Positions 7,977-17,063 are shown, counted from the stretch's first letter. The stretch is DNA of 64,000 bases from Flavobacterium macacae (GCF_003865365.1 NZ_RQVR01000006.1:62001-126000), one strand, 5' to 3'. Numbers and translations: made by a program. Notes: a model not told the origin generated them from the letters alone.

Positions 7977-9182
7977 ATGACCACAAAACAAAAATACTCC
8001 TTGCTTTTTATCCTGGGAGGTTTATCAGCATTGGCGCCATTTTCAATCGATATGTACTTGCCCGCTTTTCCAGCTATCGCAAAGTCATTAGACACAGATA
8101 TTTCTCAAGTCGCATTATCATTGACAAGTTACTTTATCGGAATCAGTCTCGGACAATTATTTTATGGTCCGATTACCGATAAGTTCGGACGAAAAAAACC
8201 GTTAATTTTCGGACTTTCATTATTTCTTTTGGCATCGATCGGTTGTGCTTTGTCGCCTTCCATAAACTGGCTGATAACCATGCGGGTAGTTTTAGCATTG
8301 GGCGGTTGCGTGGGGATGGTGGTCAGCAGGGAAGTGGTTCGCGATTTATTTCCGGTTTCTGAAACGGCAAAAATCTTCTCGATTTTAATGTTGATTGTTG
8401 GGGTTGCGCCTATTTTGGCACCAACAATCGGGGGTTGGGTTTTGACGGTTTCTTCGTGGAAAACCATTTTTTATTTCTTGACCATTTTTAGTTTTATTTT
8501 GATCGTTTGTGTTTTCTTTTTTCTTCCGGAAAGCAAAAATCCAAATCGTGCCAAATCATTAAAAGCGAAAGACGTTTTGAAAGATTATGCCGATGTTTTT
8601 CAAGAGAAAACCTTTTTATATTATGCTTTGGCCAGTAGCATTGCCATGGCTGGAATGTTTGCCTACATTAGCGGTTCGCCTTTTGTTTTTATGAAATTCC
8701 ACAACTTTACAGAACAGCAGTATGGTTGGGTTTTCGGCGGAAACGCCATGGGTTTCATCATCGGAAGCCAGTTGAATCGTGTGCTCTTGAATAAATACTC
8801 CTCGCTTCAAGTGATTACTTTTGCAAGTTTTGTGTTGCTCGGAATTTCTGTTTTGATGTTTTCTTTATTCGGATTGGATCTGCTTTCTCCAAGCATTTTG
8901 ATCGCCATGATTTTTACTTTTTTACTCTCGCTAGGGTTGTTGGTTCCCAATTGCACGGCTTTGGCCTTGGCGCCGTTTACATATAACGCAGGAAGCGCGT
9001 CGGCATTAATCGGATTTATCCAAATGATTACTGGCGCGGGCGTTTCGGCTTTGGTCAGCCTTTTGCATAATGGAACGGTTTTTCCAATGGTTTTTGGAAT
9101 GTTTTTCTGTGGATCAGTTTGCTTTTTCATTATCTTGTTGCTGAATTTCAAAGTAAAAAAGTGGAACGCTGAAATGGCTTAA
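7977..9182 (+). CDS. Bcr/CflA family multidrug efflux MFS transporter
   Basis: A 401-residue inner-membrane protein with 12 predicted helices. It begins with the Bcr/CflA pattern LGGLSALAPFSIDMYLPAFPAIA, and carries MFS motif A GPITDKFGRKKPL between helices 2 and 3 and the drug:H+ antiporter motif C-like segment VGVAPILAPTIGG in helix 5. Family members export bicyclomycin, chloramphenicol or sulfonamides in exchange for protons; the real substrate is not readable. It starts three same-strand transporter genes (with AEC and an Fsr-like MFS) separated by about 53 bases each. Confidence 0.92.
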   Translation: MTTKQKYSLLFILGGLSALAPFSIDMYLPAFPAIAKSLDTDISQVALSLTSYFIGISLGQLFYGPITDKFGRKKPLIFGLSLFLLASIGCALSPSINWLITMRVVLALGGCVGMVVSREVVRDLFPVSETAKIFSILMLIVGVAPILAPTIGGWVLTVSSWKTIFYFLTIFSFILIVCVFFFLPESKNPNRAKSLKAKDVLKDYADVFQEKTFLYYALASSIAMAGMFAYISGSPFVFMKFHNFTEQQYGWVFGGNAMGFIIGSQLNRVLLNKYSSLQVITFASFVLLGISVLMFSLFGLDLLSPSILIAMIFTFLLSLGLLVPNCTALALAPFTYNAGSASALIGFIQMITGAGVSALVSLLHNGTVFPMVFGMFFCGSVCFFIILLLNFKVKKWNAEMA

Positions 9183-9235
9183 TTAAGTTTTAAAGTCGCG
9201 AATTTGCAAAGTAGCAAAGTTTCTGAAAAATATTT

Positions 9236-10147
9236 ATGGACAGCATAATCTTACTATTTCTCTGTATGATTTTAGGAGTCGCCTTGCAACGAGCCAAAGC
9301 GTTTCCGGCTAATTCGCACACCGTTTTGAACCAATTCGTGATTTATATTTCATTGCCGGCTATGGCTTTGTTTTACATCCCAAAAATTGAAATCAGCACC
9401 CAGCTTTTATTTCCGATTGGGGTTGCGTGGATTGGTTTTTTATTGGCCTATTTGTTTTTCGCCGGATTAGGAAAATACTTCGGCTGGTCCAAGAAACTAA
9501 TTGGATGCTTGGTTTTAACAGCTGGTTTGGGAAATACTTCTTTCGTCGGATTTCCTGTTATAGAAGCACTTTACGGCAAAAAAGGATTAGAAACTGCAAT
9601 CGTCGTGGATCAACCCGGAACCTTTGTAGTAATGGCGACTTTTGGAATAATCGTGGCTTCTTTTTATTCAAGGGGAACTCCGAATCCAAAAGCAATTGTT
9701 TCAAAAATTTTATTTTTCCCTCCGTTTATTGCTTTCTTTTTAGCCGTAATAATGAACGTTTTTCATTTCGATTTTTTAGATGATTTGCAATCGGTTTTCC
9801 AAAGATTAGGAAACACGGTGACGCCAATTGCTTTGGTTGCTGTCGGATTGCAACTGAAATTCGACAAACGAAGCCACCATTATAATTTCTTGGCGCTAGG
9901 GTTGTTTTTTAAATTGATTCTTACGCCACTTTTCTTTTTTATTTTCTATAAATTAATTCTAAAAGGCGTCGGAATGGAAGTGGATGTTTCTATTTTAGAG
10001 TCGGCAATGGCGCCAATGATTACCGCAGCGATTTTGGCGTCAAGCCACGGCTTAAAACCAAAATTAAGCAGCATGATGATTGGTTTCGGAATCCCGATTT
10101 CGTTTATAACGCTGGGGATTTGGTATTTAATTCTTCTGAATTTCTAA
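9236..10147 (+). CDS. AEC family transporter (auxin efflux carrier-like permease)
   Basis: A 303-residue membrane protein with about 10 hydrophobic segments. It has the family landmarks NQFVIYISLPAMALFYIPK near the N-terminus and TAGLGNTSFVGFPVIEALYG in the middle, typical of the bacterial AEC/MdcF-type permeases (domain PF03547). Bacterial members move dicarboxylates such as malonate or malate; the substrate here is unknown. It sits 53 bases after the Bcr/CflA transporter and 73 bases before the next MFS gene, which has its own promoter element. Confidence 0.88.
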   Translation: MDSIILLFLCMILGVALQRAKAFPANSHTVLNQFVIYISLPAMALFYIPKIEISTQLLFPIGVAWIGFLLAYLFFAGLGKYFGWSKKLIGCLVLTAGLGNTSFVGFPVIEALYGKKGLETAIVVDQPGTFVVMATFGIIVASFYSRGTPNPKAIVSKILFFPPFIAFFLAVIMNVFHFDFLDDLQSVFQRLGNTVTPIALVAVGLQLKFDKRSHHYNFLALGLFFKLILTPLFFFIFYKLILKGVGMEVDVSILESAMAPMITAAILASSHGLKPKLSSMMIGFGIPISFITLGIWYLILLNF

Positions 10148-10194
10148 ATCAGACAAATTATCATTTTTTAAGATTTAATTTCAAATCCGTAGCT

Positions 10195-10202
10195 TACTTT
10201 TG
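10195..10202 (+). promoter_or_regulatory. -7 promoter element TACTTTTG of the Fsr-like MFS gene
   Basis: Exact TAnnTTTG match. A TTG at 10200 that would extend the downstream gene lies inside this element. Confidence 0.65.
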
Positions 10203-10220
10203 CATCAGATTAGAATACCT

Positions 10221-11432
10221 ATGAAAGATACTTTAAATGTTGGTCCTTCGGCCAGTTCAGAAAATGTTCAAAAAACGGTTTATCCCATTTTATTTTCGAT
10301 TGCATTTGCACATTTACTGAACGATATGCTTCAGGCAGTGATTCCGTCGGTTTACCCTATTTTAAAAGATAGCTATCAATTGTCTTTCACGCAAATCGGC
10401 TTGATTACGTTTGCTTATCAAATGGCGGCCTCGATTTTGCAGCCTTTCGTCGGATTTTATACAGATAAAAAACCACAGCCGTATTCTCAGATTTACGGCA
10501 TGCTTTTTACGCTTTGCGGTATCATTTTGCTCTCATTTGCGGCGAATTTTTATGTCATTATTCTCTCGGTAATTTTAGTCGGGATTGGCTCTTCGATTTT
10601 TCATCCTGAGGCTTCCCGGATTTCGTTCCTTGCTTCTGGCGGAAAAAGAGGCCTGGCACAGTCCGTTTTTCAATTAGGAGGAAATACTGGAACTGCAATT
10701 GGTCCTTTGTTAGTGGCGCTTTTGGTAGTTCCAAATGACCAACGTTACATTCTTTTATTTGTGATTGTGGCAGTGATTGCGTTGTTTGTTTTGAGACATA
10801 TTGCAAAATGGTATGCCGAACATTTGAATCTTAGATCAAAGAAAAAAGTAGCAATTGTGCTTCCCAATTTGTCTAAAAATAGAATTGTAATTTCAGTAAT
10901 AATTCTACTTGTAATAATTTTTTCGAAATTTTTTTATACAGCAAGTATGTCTAGTTATTTTACCTTTTATTTGATTGAAAAATTTGGACTTTCGGTAAAA
11001 GACGCGCAACTTTATTTATTTTTGTTTTTAGCATCTTGTGCAGTCGGAACACTTTTTGGAGGTCCTTTAGGAGATAAATTCGGGAGAAAATATGTGATCT
11101 GGTTTTCAGTTTTAGGAGCCGCTCCATTTACACTGCTCTTGCCGTATGCTGATTTATTTTGGACAGGAACTCTTTCGGTTATAATTGGAATTATAATATC
11201 ATCCGCTTTTCCAGCAATTTTGGTTTATGCACAAGAATTGCTTCCTAAAAAACTGGGAATGGTTTCTGGCCTTTTCTACGGATTTGCCTTTGGAATGGGC
11301 GGATTAGGTTCTGCGCTTTTAGGGTATACTGCTGACCACATCGGAATTGAAAGAGTCTATGAAATTTGTGCTTACTTGCCCTTAATCGGAATTGTAGCAC
11401 TATTTCTTCCAAATTTAAAAAAGAAAATTTAA
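10221..11432 (+). CDS. MFS transporter, fosmidomycin resistance (Fsr)-like
   Basis: A 403-residue, 12-helix transporter. Landmarks of the Fsr group are AFAHLLNDMLQAVIPSVYPILK in helix 1, SSIFHPEASRISFLASGGKRGLAQSVFQLGGN around helices 4-5, and motif A-like GGPLGDKFGRKYV before the second half. Escherichia coli Fsr exports fosmidomycin; natural substrates are unknown. I use ATG 10221 rather than the TTG at 10200, which falls within the TACTTTTG promoter element. Codon use resembles the neighbours, with no sign of transfer. Confidence 0.9.
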   Translation: MKDTLNVGPSASSENVQKTVYPILFSIAFAHLLNDMLQAVIPSVYPILKDSYQLSFTQIGLITFAYQMAASILQPFVGFYTDKKPQPYSQIYGMLFTLCGIILLSFAANFYVIILSVILVGIGSSIFHPEASRISFLASGGKRGLAQSVFQLGGNTGTAIGPLLVALLVVPNDQRYILLFVIVAVIALFVLRHIAKWYAEHLNLRSKKKVAIVLPNLSKNRIVISVIILLVIIFSKFFYTASMSSYFTFYLIEKFGLSVKDAQLYLFLFLASCAVGTLFGGPLGDKFGRKYVIWFSVLGAAPFTLLLPYADLFWTGTLSVIIGIIISSAFPAILVYAQELLPKKLGMVSGLFYGFAFGMGGLGSALLGYTADHIGIERVYEICAYLPLIGIVALFLPNLKKKI

Positions 11433-11509
11433 CGTGGCCTGGATTTTTTATATTGTGAATTTTCTGTAATTTTAGGCGAAGAATTTAATCCTAAAAAACC
11501 ACAAAAATA

Positions 11510-11944
11510 ATGATGAAAATTTTCAGTACAGCACAAAATAAAGGGCTCACCAATAGCATGCTGTTCCTTGTCAGAGCCACAGTCAGCTGTTTCATGCTCG
11601 TTCACGGAATCGGGAAGTGGCAAATGCTGATGTCAGGGGCAGATACAAGCCAATTTCCAGATCCGCTTGGCGTTGGCCACTCGGCTTCTCTAGGTTTAGC
11701 GGTTTTTGCTGAAGTGGTATGTTCTGGATTGCTTTTTGTTGGTTTTGCAACCCGTTTGGTGGTCGTGCCTTTGATTGTCACCATGATCATCGCTGTTTTT
11801 GTCATCCATGGTTCTCATGGTTTTACAGAACGCGAATTAGGTTCTTTATACCTTCTGATCTATCTTCTTTTGTTCATAACCGGAAGCGGAAAATATTCTG
11901 TGGACCATTTTATTTATAAAAAAACAAAGGCTACTAATTATTGA
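11510..11944 (+). CDS. DoxX family membrane protein
   Basis: A 144-residue protein with four hydrophobic helices. The DoxX pattern is visible as LVRATVSCFMLVHGIGKWQML, followed by LGLAVFAEVVCSGLLFVGFATRL and a C-terminal helix pair. DoxX proteins are small inner-membrane proteins of poorly defined redox-related roles (thiosulfate:quinone oxidoreductase subunits in archaea, stress-linked in bacteria). Translation could start at 11510 or 3 bases later at the second ATG. The gene stands alone, followed by an inverted repeat. Confidence 0.85.
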   Translation: MMKIFSTAQNKGLTNSMLFLVRATVSCFMLVHGIGKWQMLMSGADTSQFPDPLGVGHSASLGLAVFAEVVCSGLLFVGFATRLVVVPLIVTMIIAVFVIHGSHGFTERELGSLYLLIYLLLFITGSGKYSVDHFIYKKTKATNY

Positions 11945-11963
11945 TTTTCCTATAAAATTTTTT

Positions 11964-12023
11964 TGCCACAGATTAATCGATTTTTCACGGATCATCCGAA
12001 AATAAATCCTTTACGCTGTGGCA
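11964..12023. other. Inverted repeat TGCCACAG ... CTGTGGCA
   Basis: TGCCACAG (11964-11971) pairs with CTGTGGCA (12016-12023) across a 44-base AT-rich loop and is followed by TTTTTC. It may terminate the doxX transcript. No coding sequence is seen. Confidence 0.45.
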
Positions 12024-12062
12024 TTTTTCTTTTGGTTAAAATTGAAACTCACAAATAAATAG

Positions 12063-12070
12063 TATTTTTG
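12063..12070 (+). promoter_or_regulatory. Promoter: TTG-N18-TATTTTTG
   Basis: A TAnnTTTG -7 element with a TTG 18 bases upstream (12042-12044) as the -33 element. A TTG at 12068 that would extend the flavoprotein falls inside it. Confidence 0.75.
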
Positions 12071-12100
12071 AAAATCGTTTACCGACTTGAAATTATTATT

Positions 12101-13513
12101 ATGAAAACTGCTATTTTATCTACCGAAATAATCCAAAAACTACAAGCGATTGTCAGCCCCACTTTTCTTTTTTTAGACGAAGAAACTAGAAAAGCGTATG
12201 GACATGATGAAACGGAAGATTATGTTTTTCCGCCAAGCGTAGTTTTAAAACCCGGAAGCGTTGAAGAAATTTCTGAAATAATGAAAGTTGCTTTTCAATA
12301 TGAAATTCCGGTGACGCCAATTGGGGGACGAACAGGTTTGAGCGGTGGTGCCTTGAGTATTCACGGCGGTATCGGGCTTTCAATGGATCGTTTCAATAAA
12401 ATTCTTCACATTGACGAACAAAATTTGCAAGTGACTGTGGAACCTGGAGTGGTGACGCAGACTTTGCAAGAAGCTGTTCTTGAAAAAAGCTTGTTTTATC
12501 CGCCAGACCCAAGCAGTCGTGGAAGCTGTTTCATCGGTGGAAATGTAGCTGAAAATGCCGGTGGTGCAAGAGCAGTAAAATATGGCGTAACCAAAGATTA
12601 TGTCTTAAATCTGGAAGTGGTGTTGCCCAATGGCGATATTATTTGGACAGGCGCCAATACGCTAAAAAATTCTACGGGATATAATCTGACACAGTTGCTG
12701 GTTGGAAGTGAAGGAACTCTCGGAATTATTACTAAAATCGTAATGAAATTGCTTCCGAAAAACAATCATAATATCTTGATGTTAGTGCCATTTTTCAATG
12801 CAAGCCAAGCGTGCGAAGCGGTTGCCAAAATTTTTAAGGCCGGAATTACGCCAAGTGCTTTAGAGTTTATGGAACGTGACGCGATTGACTGGACGTTGCG
12901 TTTTGTGGATGGCGTAAGTTTGACTATTAAAGACGAAGTACAAGCGCATCTGCTGATTGAAGTTGATGGAAATTATCCGGATGTTTTATTTTCTGAAGCA
13001 GAGAAAATTACCGAAGTTTTAGAACAATTTGATATTGATGAAATTCTTTTTGCTGATTCTGAAGACCAAAAAAATGCCCTTTGGAAATTGAGAAGAGCAG
13101 TGGGAGAGGCGGTAAAAGCCAATTCAATTTACAAGGAAGAAGATACGGTGGTCCCTCGATATGAATTGCCCAAATTATTGGAAGGAATTAAATCCATCGG
13201 AAACAAATATGGTTTTAAATCGGTTTGTTATGGGCACGCAGGCGACGGGAATCTTCACGTAAATATCGTAAAAGGAGAAATGTCTGATGAAGATTGGACT
13301 ACTGAAATTCCGAAAGGAATTCGTAAAATTTTTGAATTGACAGTGGCCTTAAAAGGAACATTATCTGGCGAACACGGCATTGGCTATGTTCAGAAAAACT
13401 ATATGGATATTGCTTTCAGCACCACGCAATTGCTTTTGATGAAAGGAATTAAAACGGTTTTTGATCCAAAAAATATTATGAATCCGGGTAAAGTGTTGCC
13501 GGATAATTTATAA
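12101..13513 (+). CDS. FAD-linked oxidase, GlcD/D-lactate dehydrogenase-like
   Basis: A 470-residue cytosolic flavoprotein of the VAO/PCMH family. The FAD-binding domain shows VVLKPGSVEEISEIMKVA, TPIGGRTGLSGGALS and PPDPSSRGSCFIGGNVAENAGG (about residues 60-160). The C-terminal FAD-oxidase domain shows CYGHAGDGNLHVNI, the GEHGIGYVQK motif and the terminal DPKNIMNPGKVLP. This order is that of glycolate oxidase subunit D, D-lactate and 2-hydroxyglutarate dehydrogenases. The substrate cannot be chosen from sequence. ATG 12101 is used because the longer TTG start lies in the promoter element. Confidence 0.9.
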   Translation: MKTAILSTEIIQKLQAIVSPTFLFLDEETRKAYGHDETEDYVFPPSVVLKPGSVEEISEIMKVAFQYEIPVTPIGGRTGLSGGALSIHGGIGLSMDRFNKILHIDEQNLQVTVEPGVVTQTLQEAVLEKSLFYPPDPSSRGSCFIGGNVAENAGGARAVKYGVTKDYVLNLEVVLPNGDIIWTGANTLKNSTGYNLTQLLVGSEGTLGIITKIVMKLLPKNNHNILMLVPFFNASQACEAVAKIFKAGITPSALEFMERDAIDWTLRFVDGVSLTIKDEVQAHLLIEVDGNYPDVLFSEAEKITEVLEQFDIDEILFADSEDQKNALWKLRRAVGEAVKANSIYKEEDTVVPRYELPKLLEGIKSIGNKYGFKSVCYGHAGDGNLHVNIVKGEMSDEDWTTEIPKGIRKIFELTVALKGTLSGEHGIGYVQKNYMDIAFSTTQLLLMKGIKTVFDPKNIMNPGKVLPDNL

Positions 13514-13520
13514 CTAAAAT

Positions 13521-13563
13521 AACACGAATTCCACGAAATAAAGAAGTCGTAGAATTCGTGTTT
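13521..13563. terminator. Bidirectional terminator
   Basis: AACACGAATTC (13521-13531) pairs with GAATTCGTGTT (13552-13562), between the convergent flavoprotein and antiporter genes. Confidence 0.8.
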
Positions 13564-13569
13564 ATCATT

Positions 13570-14829
13570 TTAAACTTTTGCCGATTTTGCTTTTGGTAAA
13601 ATTTTATTGGCTAATTTTCCGATAGTCAATCCTTGAACGATTATTGAAAAAACCACTACAAAATAAGTAATTGCAATAATCACTTGTTTGTTTGGACCTT
13701 CGGCAATGGAAAGCGCCAAGGCAATCGAAACACCGCCTCGAAGTCCGCCCCAAACCAGTATTTTGATGGTAGACTTTTCGAATTTTTTCTTGAAAGGAAT
13801 AATCTTAGTAGGAATCCAAATCGAAATAAATCGGGCGAAAAGCACAATGGCAATACAGATCAGTCCAATTTTCCAGAAGCTTATAATATTTGGAATCAGA
13901 AGCAATTCAAAACCGATAAAAAGGAAAAGGATGGCATTTAGAATTTCGTCAATAAGTTCCCAAAATTTATCTAAATAATCTTTTGTAACTGGCGACATTG
14001 CTGATTTTTTTCTGCCGAAATTTCCAATGATCAATCCGGCCGCAACCATGGTCAGTGGTCCAGAAATGTGCATTGCATGCGCTATTAAATAACCGCCCAT
14101 TACCACAGAAAGTGTGATTAAAACCGAAACTTTATAGTCATCTACCCTATGAATAGCTTTAGAAGCGCCAACACCCAGAAGTATTCCCAAAAGAAAACCA
14201 CCCAAGGCTTCTTTTATTACCAGCCATGAAACGTGCGGTAACGAAAAATCACTTGCGGGATCCTGCGCTAACTGGAGAATTACGGCAAAAACAACCACGG
14301 CAACACCGTCATTAAATAAAGATTCTCCGGCGATTTTTGTTTCTAAAGATTTTGGAACGTTTGCGTTCTTCAGGATGCTCAAAACGGCAATGGGATCGGT
14401 AGGAGAAATTAAGGCTCCAAATAAAAGGCAATAAATAAAAGGCACGTCTAATGCCATAAAAGTGGTTACATAATCCAGAATGACTCCAATTACAACCGTT
14501 GAAATAATCACGCTTATGGTTGAAAAGACCATAATTGGTGCTCGCTGTTCTTTTAAATCTTTCAAATTAACGTGGATGGCACCAGCAAAAAGCAAAAAAT
14601 TAAGCATTGCTCCCATAAGAACTTGCGTGAAATCAAATTCAGCTATAAGCTTTGAGAAATTTAAAAATAAGTCTGGAAAAATATTTCCTGAAATTACAAG
14701 CAAGATGGAAGATATCATGGCAATGATCATGATACCGATGGTTGCTGGAAGTTTTAAAAATCTAATATTGAGGTAAGCAAAAAACGAAGCAAGAACGATG
14801 AGAACGGAAAACGAATAGTATAACTCCAT
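13570..14829 (-). CDS. CPA1-type Na+/H+ (cation:proton) antiporter
   Basis: A 419-residue inner-membrane protein with about 12 helices. Diagnostic CPA1/NhaP motifs are LLFGALISPTDPIAVLSILKN (helix 4-5) and AGESLFNDGVAVVVFAVIL, whose ND pair marks electroneutral CPA1 exchangers, plus the late WGGLRGGVSIALALSI segment. It exchanges cytoplasmic Na+ or K+ for H+ and serves pH and salt homeostasis. The protein lacks a long C-terminal cytosolic domain. The promoter element TACTTTTG lies 25 bases upstream of the start. Confidence 0.92.
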   Translation of the reverse strand: MELYYSFSVLIVLASFFAYLNIRFLKLPATIGIMIIAMISSILLVISGNIFPDLFLNFSKLIAEFDFTQVLMGAMLNFLLFAGAIHVNLKDLKEQRAPIMVFSTISVIISTVVIGVILDYVTTFMALDVPFIYCLLFGALISPTDPIAVLSILKNANVPKSLETKIAGESLFNDGVAVVVFAVILQLAQDPASDFSLPHVSWLVIKEALGGFLLGILLGVGASKAIHRVDDYKVSVLITLSVVMGGYLIAHAMHISGPLTMVAAGLIIGNFGRKKSAMSPVTKDYLDKFWELIDEILNAILFLFIGFELLLIPNIISFWKIGLICIAIVLFARFISIWIPTKIIPFKKKFEKSTIKILVWGGLRGGVSIALALSIAEGPNKQVIIAITYFVVVFSIIVQGLTIGKLANKILPKAKSAKV

Positions 14830-14853
14830 AAAATATTTTTTTTGGCTTTTTCA

Positions 14854-14861
14854 CAAAAGTA
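14854..14861 (-). promoter_or_regulatory. -7 promoter element TACTTTTG of the antiporter gene
   Basis: Exact TAnnTTTG match on the minus strand, 24 bases before the start codon. Confidence 0.6.
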
Positions 14862-14921
14862 GAAAAACAGCATCCTAAATGAAAGGGTATTTATTTTTTT
14901 TTAGAAAAATTTGGCAAAAAA

Positions 14922-14947
14922 AATCCCCAAAAATAGTTTTGGGGATT
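14922..14947 (-). terminator. Intrinsic terminator of the 36-residue gene
   Basis: AATCCCCAAAA/TTTTGGGGATT stem followed on the minus strand by a T-run. Confidence 0.85.
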
Positions 14948-14951
14948 GAAA

Positions 14952-15062
14952 TTAATCTCTTTTTGGATTGTTTTTTTTGTCGCGTTTCTCCTCTTTTTTT
15001 TCTTTTGCAGTCTTAAGAGGTTCTTTTTTTGCAGTTTTTTTTGCGTCTTGACTTTTTGCCAT
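14952..15062 (-). CDS. Very small Lys-rich basic protein (36 residues)
   Basis: A 37-codon frame reads MAKSQDAKKTAKKEPLKTAK and ends EKRDKKNNPKRD; about 40 percent of residues are Lys or Arg and no hydrophobic residues form a core. Its own terminator follows 5 bases after the stop. The strict low-complexity composition and short length would escape most gene finders. I recall similar short MA(K/N)S-D-KK proteins in Flavobacteria, which supports it being real. An intrinsically disordered nucleic-acid-binding protein is possible, but this is inference. Confidence 0.7.
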   Translation of the reverse strand: MAKSQDAKKTAKKEPLKTAKEKKEEKRDKKNNPKRD

Positions 15063-15157
15063 TTTTTTTGATTTAGATTAATGAATTATGAATAGGGATT
15101 CCAGTCTTTTGAAAAGTATTACATCTTAAATCATATCTCTGGGAATCAAAAATTTAG

Positions 15158-15730
15158 TTAAAGGCCTAGTTGTTTTTTGATGTTTTCATCAAATAAAACG
15201 GCAAACATTTGATCACTATAGGTCAAATACGTCCATTTGTTTTTTGTGGTTTCATCAGCTACTGCGACCATTTTGGCTTTTGCCTTGATGTTCATTGTTT
15301 TTTTGGCAGCATCATAACTCACATTTTCGGTTTTCATATTGGTCTTAAATAAACCCACATAATTTTCTATTTCTTCAGCAGGAATTGGCTCGTCCCAGAT
15401 TACTTGAAGAGAATTGTCATGGTCGATTATAGCAAAAGATTGCGTTCTAATTTTTTTAATGGGTCCAAAAACAAAATTTGGCGCCATTGGCAGCATCACT
15501 ATTTTAAATCCTTGGTTTCCATCAAAAGTAGACTTCAAGCTTTCTAAAACAGCTTCTCTCGGAGCCAATTCAAATAATTTCGGATAGGTCATGTCCAATA
15601 GAGCGTTATAATCTTTTGCAACAGTTTTGTCAATTAATGCTTGGGCACCTGCTTTCATCGAAGCGGCATCTTGCGAGAATCCAGAATAAGAAGCAAGAAC
15701 TAAAAGTGCAGTGTAAAATATTTTTTTCAT
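15158..15730 (-). CDS. Secreted protein of unknown function
   Basis: A 190-residue protein with a signal peptide (MKKIFYTALLVLASYSGFSQ, cleavage near residue 20). The mature part reads like an alpha/beta NTF2-like fold: a helical start AASMKAGAQALIDKTVAKDYNALLDMTYPKL, then strands FAIIDHDNSLQVIWDE and MNIKAKAKMVAVADE. No catalytic motif is seen. The ATG at 15730 was chosen because it directly opens the signal peptide; a longer start at 15751 adds seven polar residues. Confidence 0.75.
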   Translation of the reverse strand: MKKIFYTALLVLASYSGFSQDAASMKAGAQALIDKTVAKDYNALLDMTYPKLFELAPREAVLESLKSTFDGNQGFKIVMLPMAPNFVFGPIKKIRTQSFAIIDHDNSLQVIWDEPIPAEEIENYVGLFKTNMKTENVSYDAAKKTMNIKAKAKMVAVADETTKNKWTYLTYSDQMFAVLFDENIKKQLGL

Positions 15731-15761
15731 AATGTTTTTATTGAGAGGCATAAATATAAAT

Positions 15762-15797
15762 AAAAATCCTCCATTGCCGAAACAATTGAAGGATTTT
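15762..15797 (-). terminator. Intrinsic terminator of the amidase gene
   Basis: AAAATCCTTCAATTG pairs with CAATGGAGGATTTT on the minus strand with a short loop and trailing Ts. Confidence 0.75.
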
Positions 15798-15819
15798 AAG
15801 AAGATAATTATAAATATAA

Positions 15820-16419
15820 TTATTTATTTAAATAACTTGAAATCTTGCTTGCAATTTCGTTTTGACCTTGATCACTTATTAAATATTCTCTATCATTTGA
15901 ATTTGAAAGAAACCCTAATTCTAAAGTTACTGCGGCTGTTTTAGATTTTTTCAAAACCATAAAAGGAGCGGTTTTTACACCTCTGCTTTTGATTTTTTCT
16001 GTTGATAAAATAGAAACCAATTCTTCGGCGTGTGCTTTTGAAACTTCATATTTTGAATTTTCTTCACTAACATACGCTTCAACACCGCTTGCTGATTCAT
16101 TTGCATTTTTGTTTACGTGAAGTGATATAACCAAATCAGCATTCAATTTGTTAATCTCATCAACTCTGTCAGTCAAAGATTTAAAATTATCAGTGTCACG
16201 AAGCAAAACAATTTCAACTTTATCGCCAGTATTCAAACCTTTGATCTTTTTTGCAATGTTTGAAGTAATTTTCTTTTCATTGTGAAAACCGTGTGTTGCT
16301 CCAATGTCGTGCCCGCCGTGCCCCGCATCAATTACAATCAATTTTTTTTCTGAAGGCGTTGTAAATGACATCGCTACAGCAAATACAGCAATCCCTAAAA
16401 TTCTAAATACTTTTTTCAT
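15820..16419 (-). CDS. N-acetylmuramoyl-L-alanine amidase (Amidase_3)
   Basis: A 199-residue exported peptidoglycan hydrolase. After a signal peptide (MKKVFRILGIAVFAVAMSFT) comes VIDAGHGGHDIGATHGFHNEK, with the first zinc-binding His and the nearby Glu. LVISLHVNKNANESASGVEAYVSEEN carries the third ligand His, and TLELGFLSNSNDREYLIS the catalytic Glu. It cleaves the amide bond between MurNAc and the stem peptide. The protein is short, with no LysM or SPOR domain, so substrate targeting would need a partner. Asn/Lys-rich composition and low GC match the surroundings. Confidence 0.92.
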   Translation of the reverse strand: MKKVFRILGIAVFAVAMSFTTPSEKKLIVIDAGHGGHDIGATHGFHNEKKITSNIAKKIKGLNTGDKVEIVLLRDTDNFKSLTDRVDEINKLNADLVISLHVNKNANESASGVEAYVSEENSKYEVSKAHAEELVSILSTEKIKSRGVKTAPFMVLKKSKTAAVTLELGFLSNSNDREYLISDQGQNEIASKISSYLNK

Positions 16420-16495
16420 AATTTATGAGGGTTTATTGGTTTAGTATAAGATAATAACGTTTAATGTACGAAAATATTTTCAAAGTAAATTGTTT

Positions 16496-16987
16496 TTACA
16501 TTTTTAGAATTTCATCAGTGGTATTACATCGAATAATAAATTCAGCACAAAGCTCTTTAATTCGAGCGACATCTTCTTTTAAAACCAACATCAATTGGAT
16601 GGAATCTCCAAAACTGTCTCCAAATTCAATCAGTTCCAATTCAGGATAATTTTCATCAATTTGTTTCGAAACCCATTGCAGATAATCTGTCGTGTTCAGT
16701 TTTAATTCATAAGGATATTCCGGAAAATCGCCTTCAAATTCGTCCACAATCAATTCGTGGATTTCATCAATTTTATCTCCGATAATAATGAAATCAAAAA
16801 TTTCATTGGTAATTGCAAATTGCAAAGCATCTTCTGGAGCAAATTCTTGCAACCATTCGGCATCATTTTCTTTTAGATATTCCTCTGGATTTTCTTTGGC
16901 CAGTTTTAAATTTTCGATGATTTCTTCTTCGTTTTCCAATTCGAAATCAGCCAAAAGCAATTTTATAAGTTCTTTTATTTTTTCCAT
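16496..16987 (-). CDS. Acidic conserved hypothetical protein
   Basis: A 163-residue cytosolic protein, strongly acidic and Leu/Ile/Glu-rich, with helices such as LADFELENEEEIIENLKLAKENPEEYLKEN. No signal peptide, membrane segment or known catalytic motif is visible. The pattern with DYLQWVSKQIDENYPELELIEFGDSFGDSIQLML may belong to the DUF6630 group, but this is from memory and tentative. It has its own TACTTTTG promoter element and is followed by the amidase on the same strand. Confidence 0.6.
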   Translation of the reverse strand: MEKIKELIKLLLADFELENEEEIIENLKLAKENPEEYLKENDAEWLQEFAPEDALQFAITNEIFDFIIIGDKIDEIHELIVDEFEGDFPEYPYELKLNTTDYLQWVSKQIDENYPELELIEFGDSFGDSIQLMLVLKEDVARIKELCAEFIIRCNTTDEILKM

Positions 16988-17010
16988 TTTTTTCTATTTT
17001 TTATTTATTT

Positions 17011-17018
17011 CAAAAGTA
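17011..17018 (-). promoter_or_regulatory. -7 promoter element TACTTTTG
   Basis: Exact TAnnTTTG match on the minus strand, 24 bases before the acidic hypothetical gene. Confidence 0.55.
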
Positions 17019-17063
17019 AGTATTCCAAAACATTCAACCTCAAACATTAAACTATTCCTTTTT

